Shown piece after piece: positions 30,777 through 35,403 of a stretch of 35,403 nt of DNA; position 1 is the first letter of the stretch; each line of letters begins with the position of its first letter. The DNA is taken from the NCBI GenBank assembly GCA_019135865.1, contig JAGVVD010000007.1:1-35403 (forward strand), read 5' to 3'. Made by a program: the position numbers and the translations under genes. This stretch comes from Elusimicrobiota bacterium (GTDB lineage Bacteria; Elusimicrobiota; Elusimicrobia; Elusimicrobiales; UBA9959). The notes beneath the pieces were generated by a model. It saw nothing but the letters and a program-made list of their open reading frames with translations, was not told the origin of the DNA and made no database searches.

Positions 30777-33464
30777 ATGCTGAGAAGGAGATTTTCCGGG
30801 GGGGAACCTCCCGCGGGTATTGCGATGCCGGAATCCATCCCATCACGCGCTCCTGGCCGGCGCCGGGGCGTAACCCTTACCGAACTGATGATAGCCATGT
30901 CAGTCATCACCATAGGCGTGGTGGGGGGGATGGGCGCTTTCAAGTACATCAACGTCGCCCTGGCGCAGTCGAGGCTGAAGACCATCGCCACCAACCTGGC
31001 GCAGGAGCGGATGGAAGTGCTCAAGAACATGTCGTACTTCCAGATCAAGGTCACCACCGCCCCGGCCGTCAGCTCCGGCTATTCGCCGGATTTCGTCTAC
31101 GACACCGGCAGTTACCCGCCGGAACTGATAACCCTCTGGGGCATGCCGCCTTTCACCCGTTCCGTGAACGTGGACTACGCCTACGTGTCCGGCAACACGG
31201 TCTCCACCGTCACGTATACGGCCAACGATACCGGGATGAAAAGGATCACGGTCTACGTCACCTGGACCGACCGAGGCGAAGGCCGGAAGGTCCAGATCGA
31301 CAGTTATTACCAGAACCCGGACGCCGCCACGCTGAGCGCCGGTTTCAGCGGCACGGTGAGAGAAGCGGGATTGCCGGCGCGGGGCGTTCTGGTCCAGGTG
31401 GTAGGCACCCCTAAATGGAGAGGCTACACCGACGCGGCCGGGGAATACCGGTTCCAGGTGGCGCCGGGGACCTATACGCTCAGTTGTTCTTCTGCCGGGT
31501 TCTTCTCCCAGACGACCCCCCAGAGCCTCAGCGTGCCGCAGGGCTCCTATGTGCCGAAGGACTTCTCCATCGTCCGCATCGGGACCGGCACCATCGCCTC
31601 CGACAGCGTCTACGCGGTCGATCCGGGCCTGGTCATAAGCCAGGTCGTGGCCTCGACGGTGCAGGCCGGGGGTTTCGACGCGCAGTACATAGAACTTTTC
31701 AACCCGACGCCCGCCCCGGTGGATATCGGCCTGAACGCTTTCAGCCATTCCATACGGCTCAATTACGGCAGCAAGTACATGAACCAGCTCTGCTCCGACA
31801 TCCCGCTGGTCTACGTCTCCACTTTCGTTCCCGCCGGCGGCTACTACCTGATAGCCAACGCTCCCTCGCTCACCGTGGCGGGCGTCACGCTGGCCGCGGA
31901 CGCATATTACACGGATTCGGCCAACTCGGCCTGTTCCGTCGGCAGCCCGCCTGGTTTCGCCTGGGCGCCCCCCGGCGCCAAGCCGATACTCATGTACGAT
32001 CACAGCGGCGCGGTCTGGCTCACGGACGCTTCGGGTTCCGTCATCGACTCCGTCGGCTGGCGGCATACGGCCAGCGTGCCGGACTATTGCGAGACTTCCT
32101 GCATCCCCCTGCCGGCCGGCCTCAAGCGGGAGGACCAGCTCGTCCGCTTCTCGCTCCCCTGTTCGCCGGGGACGGTCTACGGCCGCGCCTACGACAGCGG
32201 GAATAACGCGAACGATTTTTATTACAACCCCGGCGGCGCGGCCGCCGGCCTGCCCTACCGCCCCTTCAACAAGGCCGCCGGCGCGCAGACCGTGCTTTCG
32301 GGCGTTCCGGCGACCGGGGCTTACGTCTTTTCCGACGACGGCAATTCCCCGGCCGTCCGGTCGTCGGTCAGTTCCGTCGCCGGCGCGCAGGGGCAGACCT
32401 GCCCGGTCTCCTCCTTCACGCTGGTCGGGGTGGCCACGGGCACCTGGAACCTGACGGCGGCGTACGGTCCCTACATGGCGGTGATCGCGGACGTGACGGT
32501 CACGCAGAACGCGACGATCATGGTCCCCGGCGCCTCCACCTCTCCGCCCTGGCCCGCCGCCGGCCTCAATTATTCGGTCCTGTCCTCCACCTACACCGGC
32601 GGTCTGGTCTCCGGCCACGTTTACGGCGCGGGACCGGATCACTGGACGCCGCTCCAGGGCAAGGCGGTCTGCTCCTCCGACGGCAATTCCATAACGACCG
32701 ACACCCAGGGCTGGTACTTCCTCGCCGTTTCGACGGGCACGGCCGTGATCACCGCCAACTGCGCTTCCGACGACGGCAATTACGGGACGGAGAACGCGGT
32801 GGTGACCGTGAACCAGGGCGAAGTGACCACGGCGCCGGACCTGCACCTCGCCCGCGGCGGCTATATCCGGGGTTACGTCACTTCCGGGACGGGGGCCCTG
32901 CCCAATATCCCGGTGCGGGCCTCCAACGGAGGGCCCGTCTACGAGGATGTCAGCGACATCACGGGCTATTTCTACATCTTCGCCGCCACCTCTTCCGCCA
33001 CCTACCAGATAGAACCCGACCTGGACCCGCTCCAGACCTATACCTCGGTGCCTGACATGCCGCTCGCCGCCGACGTCACCGTCGCGGGGGCGGCCGTCTT
33101 CGCCGGCACCATCACGGTGGTCGGGGCCATGGGGACCATAAGCGGCAGCGTCTCCGACCAGGGGGAACCCATAACAACCGGGGTGCTGGTGGTGGCCAGC
33201 ACGGCCGCCGTGACCGACCCGCTGCCCGCCATATACGCCTCCACGGCCGCGGCCGGCGTCGTCTATTATTCCGCTTCCAGCAAGTCGGACGGGACCTACA
33301 GCCTGGAAGTGCGCTCCAGTACCAGCGCCTCCTATAATCTGCGGGCCTTCTACCCCGTGGTCGACGAAAGGAACGGGACGGTCGCTTACACCAGCAAGAC
33401 CGATTCCGGCGTCTCCGTCGAGGCCGGAGAGACGGTCACCGGGAGGAACTTCCTGTGGCCCTGA
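30777..33464 (+). CDS. Giant type IV-like prepilin with carboxypeptidase-regulatory-like and lamin-tail-like domains
   Basis: 895 residues. A class III prepilin signal (RRRG31/V32-TLTE36) with Glu at +5 and a hydrophobic helix define the N-terminus. The ATG at 30825 would give a shorter, equally plausible 15-residue leader. Following the pilin helix are a beta-rich carboxypeptidase-regulatory-like repeat (FSGTVREAGLPARGVLVQV), a lamin-tail-like domain at ~274-434 (VISQVVAST, YIELFNPT, GGYYLIANA, DSVGW), and two or three more regulatory-like repeats (GHVYGAGP, GYIRGYVTSG, GTISGSVSDQG). Typical pilins are 130-200 residues. It probably forms part of a surface pseudopilus or adhesive fibre. It overlaps the next prepilin gene by ten bases. 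Confidence 0.85.
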   Translation: MLRRRFSGGEPPAGIAMPESIPSRAPGRRRGVTLTELMIAMSVITIGVVGGMGAFKYINVALAQSRLKTIATNLAQERMEVLKNMSYFQIKVTTAPAVSSGYSPDFVYDTGSYPPELITLWGMPPFTRSVNVDYAYVSGNTVSTVTYTANDTGMKRITVYVTWTDRGEGRKVQIDSYYQNPDAATLSAGFSGTVREAGLPARGVLVQVVGTPKWRGYTDAAGEYRFQVAPGTYTLSCSSAGFFSQTTPQSLSVPQGSYVPKDFSIVRIGTGTIASDSVYAVDPGLVISQVVASTVQAGGFDAQYIELFNPTPAPVDIGLNAFSHSIRLNYGSKYMNQLCSDIPLVYVSTFVPAGGYYLIANAPSLTVAGVTLAADAYYTDSANSACSVGSPPGFAWAPPGAKPILMYDHSGAVWLTDASGSVIDSVGWRHTASVPDYCETSCIPLPAGLKREDQLVRFSLPCSPGTVYGRAYDSGNNANDFYYNPGGAAAGLPYRPFNKAAGAQTVLSGVPATGAYVFSDDGNSPAVRSSVSSVAGAQGQTCPVSSFTLVGVATGTWNLTAAYGPYMAVIADVTVTQNATIMVPGASTSPPWPAAGLNYSVLSSTYTGGLVSGHVYGAGPDHWTPLQGKAVCSSDGNSITTDTQGWYFLAVSTGTAVITANCASDDGNYGTENAVVTVNQGEVTTAPDLHLARGGYIRGYVTSGTGALPNIPVRASNGGPVYEDVSDITGYFYIFAATSSATYQIEPDLDPLQTYTSVPDMPLAADVTVAGAAVFAGTITVVGAMGTISGSVSDQGEPITTGVLVVASTAAVTDPLPAIYASTAAAGVVYYSASSKSDGTYSLEVRSSTSASYNLRAFYPVVDERNGTVAYTSKTDSGVSVEAGETVTGRNFLWP

Positions 33465-33952
33465 GGCGCGCCAGGAGGGGCTTCACCCTCACCGAACTCA
33501 TCATGACCGTCGCCATCCTCGGCATACTCGGCGGGCTCGGCGCGACCCTGATGACGCAGATGCTCAATTTCTGGGGGCAGACCACGGCGCGCAACGCCAT
33601 ACAGCGCGACGTCCGCGCCGGCCTGGACATGATAAACCGTTTCGTCCGGCAGGGCAGGAGTTCCACGTTCGTGATAGACCGGGCCCCCGGCCAGCCGCCG
33701 GCCTCCCGCATCTCCTTCACCAGCGTCCAGGGGGAACCGGTCTCCTTCTATCAGGAAGGGAACAAGCTTTACATGACCATTTCCGGCCGGGTCACGCTGC
33801 TCTCGGAGAACCTGGCCTACATAGCCTTCACCTATCCCCGCACGGACGACGTCACGCTCATCTCCGTCGCCATAACCGCGCAGGCCCTTTCGTTCAGGGG
33901 GGGCAAAAAAGTGCTGCAGCTGTCGGTGCAGAAAGTGAGAATAATGAACTGA
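33455..33952 (+). CDS. Type IV-like minor prepilin (PulJ/PilW-like)
   Basis: 165 residues. The GTG start has GGGAGG eight bases upstream and overlaps the preceding stop by ten bases. The prepilin signal RRG9/F10-TLTE14 and a hydrophobic helix (LIMTVAILGILGGLGATL) are typical of class III prepilins. The following INRFVRQG and RISFTSVQGE pattern resembles GspJ/PilW minor pilins. It probably assembles in a pilus or pseudopilus tip with its two neighbours. Confidence 0.88.
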   Translation: MALRRARRGFTLTELIMTVAILGILGGLGATLMTQMLNFWGQTTARNAIQRDVRAGLDMINRFVRQGRSSTFVIDRAPGQPPASRISFTSVQGEPVSFYQEGNKLYMTISGRVTLLSENLAYIAFTYPRTDDVTLISVAITAQALSFRGGKKVLQLSVQKVRIMN

Positions 33953-35232
33953 TGAAACGGAGAAAAGGACAGCTCCTGGTGGTCGCCATCCTGCTGGTGG
34001 TGCTTCTGGCCATACTGACGCCGGTAATGGTCAAGTATGTCCGCAACGAGACGAACTGGAGCGTGAAGCAGGGGCAGAGTTCCAACGCCCTGCAGCTGGC
34101 CGAGGCCGCCCTGGACCGCGGCTTCCAGAAGATCATCGAGTCCACCGGCACCTGGAAGGAGCTGCAGTCCGGCCAGACCTTCCCCGGTTTCGAGTTCGAC
34201 TTGGCCTACACGGAACTCCCCGGCGGCTCCTACGCCATCTCCCTCACCAGCGGTCCGGAGGCCGGCGAGGCGACCATCGTGGGCGTCGGCCGGGACAGGA
34301 TGGCCCGCGAGGTCCGCGCGCTCAAGGCCGTCTACCAGAACCAGGTGCTCAGCGAGGTGAGCGTGCAGGCCGACGACGGCATACAGATGAGCGGCAACAA
34401 TATAGAGGTGGAGTGGGGCGCGGTGGCCAGCCCCAAGAACGTGGACATAGACGGCAAGACCCATCCGTCCTTCTGGAGCGCCAGCAATATCCTCAACTCG
34501 GGCAGCGCCGCCAACAGGGACAATAACGGTCCGGCGCCGCCCAACTGCGACTCCCCCAACTGCTGGTGGTGGCATTCCTATTACACGGCCCTTCCTCCCG
34601 CGCCCTCCATAGACTTCGCGGCCTACAAAAGTTCGGCCATCGCTTCGGGCAACGATCCCTGCGGCCGGGCCTATTACCAGCCCGGCAATTTCAGCAGCAA
34701 CTGCACCTCCAATACCGGGAAACCCTACTTTGTAGAGGGGAACTGGACCAGTTTCCGCAGCGCCGTGAACGGCGCCGTCATCGTGATGGGGAACCTCTCC
34801 TTCCACAACGGCAATTGTCCCACGCTGGGGGCCAGGAACGCCAAGGTCCCGCCCAAGGCCTGGAAGCAGTACTGCAATGACTGGGACTATTATCTCGACA
34901 ATTACGACCCCGGCCTGAAGGTCCCGTCCCCGCCGCCGGCCTGTTTCGGAGACATCAACCATACCTACTCCGCCAGCGCGACCAAGAGCATAAACCCCGC
35001 CCTGCAGGGCTTCGTCTATGTCGGCGGGGACCTTACCCTGCCCAACGGCGGCGGCAGTTCGGACCTGCTGCACGGCACCATAATCGTCAAAGGGTCCGCC
35101 AACATAAACTCCAACTCCCATTGCCGGATCTATTACGACCCGACCGCCGCGGCCAATATCATGGTCACCAACCTGAACCTGGCGCGAAAGTCCTGGGAGG
35201 CCGTCGTGATGCCCTGGCCTTCCGGCCTGTAA
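33952..35232 (+). CDS. Type IV-like minor prepilin (PilX/GspK-like N-terminus) with large Cys-containing C-terminal region
   Basis: 426 residues. The ATG shares a base with the upstream stop (TGATG). The N-terminus RRKG6/Q7-LLVVAILLVVLLAIL is like PilX/GspK leaders, without Glu at +5, a feature of tip minor pilins. The helix continues with LQLAEAALDRGFQKI, as in PilX. The remainder is Asn/Ser/Pro-rich with about nine cysteines (for example PPNCDSPNCWWWH), suggesting a disulfide-stabilised extracellular domain with beta-helix-like strands (GAVIVMGNLSFHNGN, GFVYVGGDLTLPNGG). It probably caps the same pseudopilus as the two upstream genes. Confidence 0.85.
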   Translation: MKRRKGQLLVVAILLVVLLAILTPVMVKYVRNETNWSVKQGQSSNALQLAEAALDRGFQKIIESTGTWKELQSGQTFPGFEFDLAYTELPGGSYAISLTSGPEAGEATIVGVGRDRMAREVRALKAVYQNQVLSEVSVQADDGIQMSGNNIEVEWGAVASPKNVDIDGKTHPSFWSASNILNSGSAANRDNNGPAPPNCDSPNCWWWHSYYTALPPAPSIDFAAYKSSAIASGNDPCGRAYYQPGNFSSNCTSNTGKPYFVEGNWTSFRSAVNGAVIVMGNLSFHNGNCPTLGARNAKVPPKAWKQYCNDWDYYLDNYDPGLKVPSPPPACFGDINHTYSASATKSINPALQGFVYVGGDLTLPNGGGSSDLLHGTIIVKGSANINSNSHCRIYYDPTAAANIMVTNLNLARKSWEAVVMPWPSGL

Positions 35233-35291
35233 GCCTCCGGCGGCGGCCCCCGCGGGGCCGTCCTCCTCCGCGCCCGCCGCGCGCGCGCCCG

Positions 35292-35403
35292 TGTCAACTC
35301 ATCTAAGAATGTTCCCCAAACAGTAGTGCGCTGTCCGTTCATTTTTTGAGTGATTTTGACGCTGTCGATCACATTATCAACCGATCCCCAGCAACCTTTC
35401 CTT
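35292..35403. mobile_element. Possible end of an IS21-like insertion sequence (cut by window edge)
   Basis: GC content falls sharply after ~35291. The segment begins TGTCAACTCATCTAAGAATG followed by TTCCCC, which from memory resembles ends of IS21-family elements. CATTTTTTGAGTGATTTTGACG (35340-35361, ends CATTTT and TTGACG) is an imperfect inverted copy of that start. IS21 elements carry such subterminal repeats. No transposase is in the window, so this remains tentative. Confidence 0.3.

Noticed and set aside
35133-35372. Reverse-strand frame at the right edge
   Set aside because: It would overlap 100 bases of the minor-pilin gene, has no recognisable motif, and its AT-rich part is better explained as an element end.
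1-35403. CRISPR arrays, tRNA, rRNA, riboswitches
   Set aside because: I looked for regular direct repeats with spacers, tRNA cloverleaf ends and rRNA signatures and saw none.

Overview
This is a window of GC-rich bacterial DNA (mostly about 65-72% G+C by eye). No rRNA, tRNA or other phylogenetic marker is visible, so the organism is inferred, not shown. Secreted proteins with signal peptides, type IV-like prepilins with very large C-terminal domains, a TPR-SpoIID protein and large families of radical SAM (rSAM) enzymes would fit an uncultivated free-living bacterium such as a groundwater or sediment Elusimicrobiota lineage. I recall, without being able to check it, that some Elusimicrobiota carry extended radical-SAM gene suites near nitrogenase-like paralogs. 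No nitrogenase-like gene is visible here, and the operon is cut off at the left edge.

Region 1 (2-21567, all + strand) is the remarkable part. It is a nearly gap-free operon of eleven complete paralogous radical SAM proteins (rSAM-1 to rSAM-11 below) and the tail of another related protein. Inserted among them are a PEP-utilising-type phosphotransferase (6860-9157), a small protein that matches the distal half of a degenerate rSAM barrel (10568-11350), and a HemN/HemW-type radical SAM protein (18314-20104). Ten junctions are 4-base ATGA/GTGA stop-start overlaps. The paralogs share CxxxCxYC, GGEP, a TNG/TNA strand, S(L/V/I)DG, a Y/L-x-x-W motif, an auxiliary-cluster region whose cysteines are intact in some members and lost in others, and in most a GDFxHxP-like motif. 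They end in a cryptic second half-barrel containing an LYSPGG-like motif. In rSAM-1 a full second, cysteine-free barrel is present. Elsewhere its distal half sits in the next gene. No RiPP precursor is visible, so the substrate is unknown.

Region 2 (21545-25585) holds a TPR-SpoIID/LytB-type cell-envelope protein on the - strand. Divergent from it is an ECF sigma factor / zinc-finger anti-sigma factor / secreted coiled-coil protein operon, ending in a strong bidirectional terminator.

Region 3 (25604-28753, - strand) holds a low-GC CPBP-family membrane protease, a secreted subtilisin-like (S8) protease with a recognisable sigma70 promoter, and a membrane-anchored protein with Asn-Pro repeats.

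Region 4 (28816-35232, + strand) holds a membrane glycosyltransferase 2, a small secreted Lys/Pro-rich protein, and three prepilin-like proteins. The first prepilin is about 895 residues, with a lamin-tail-like domain and several carboxypeptidase-regulatory-like domains. The final ~110 bases drop in GC and may be the end of an IS21-like element.
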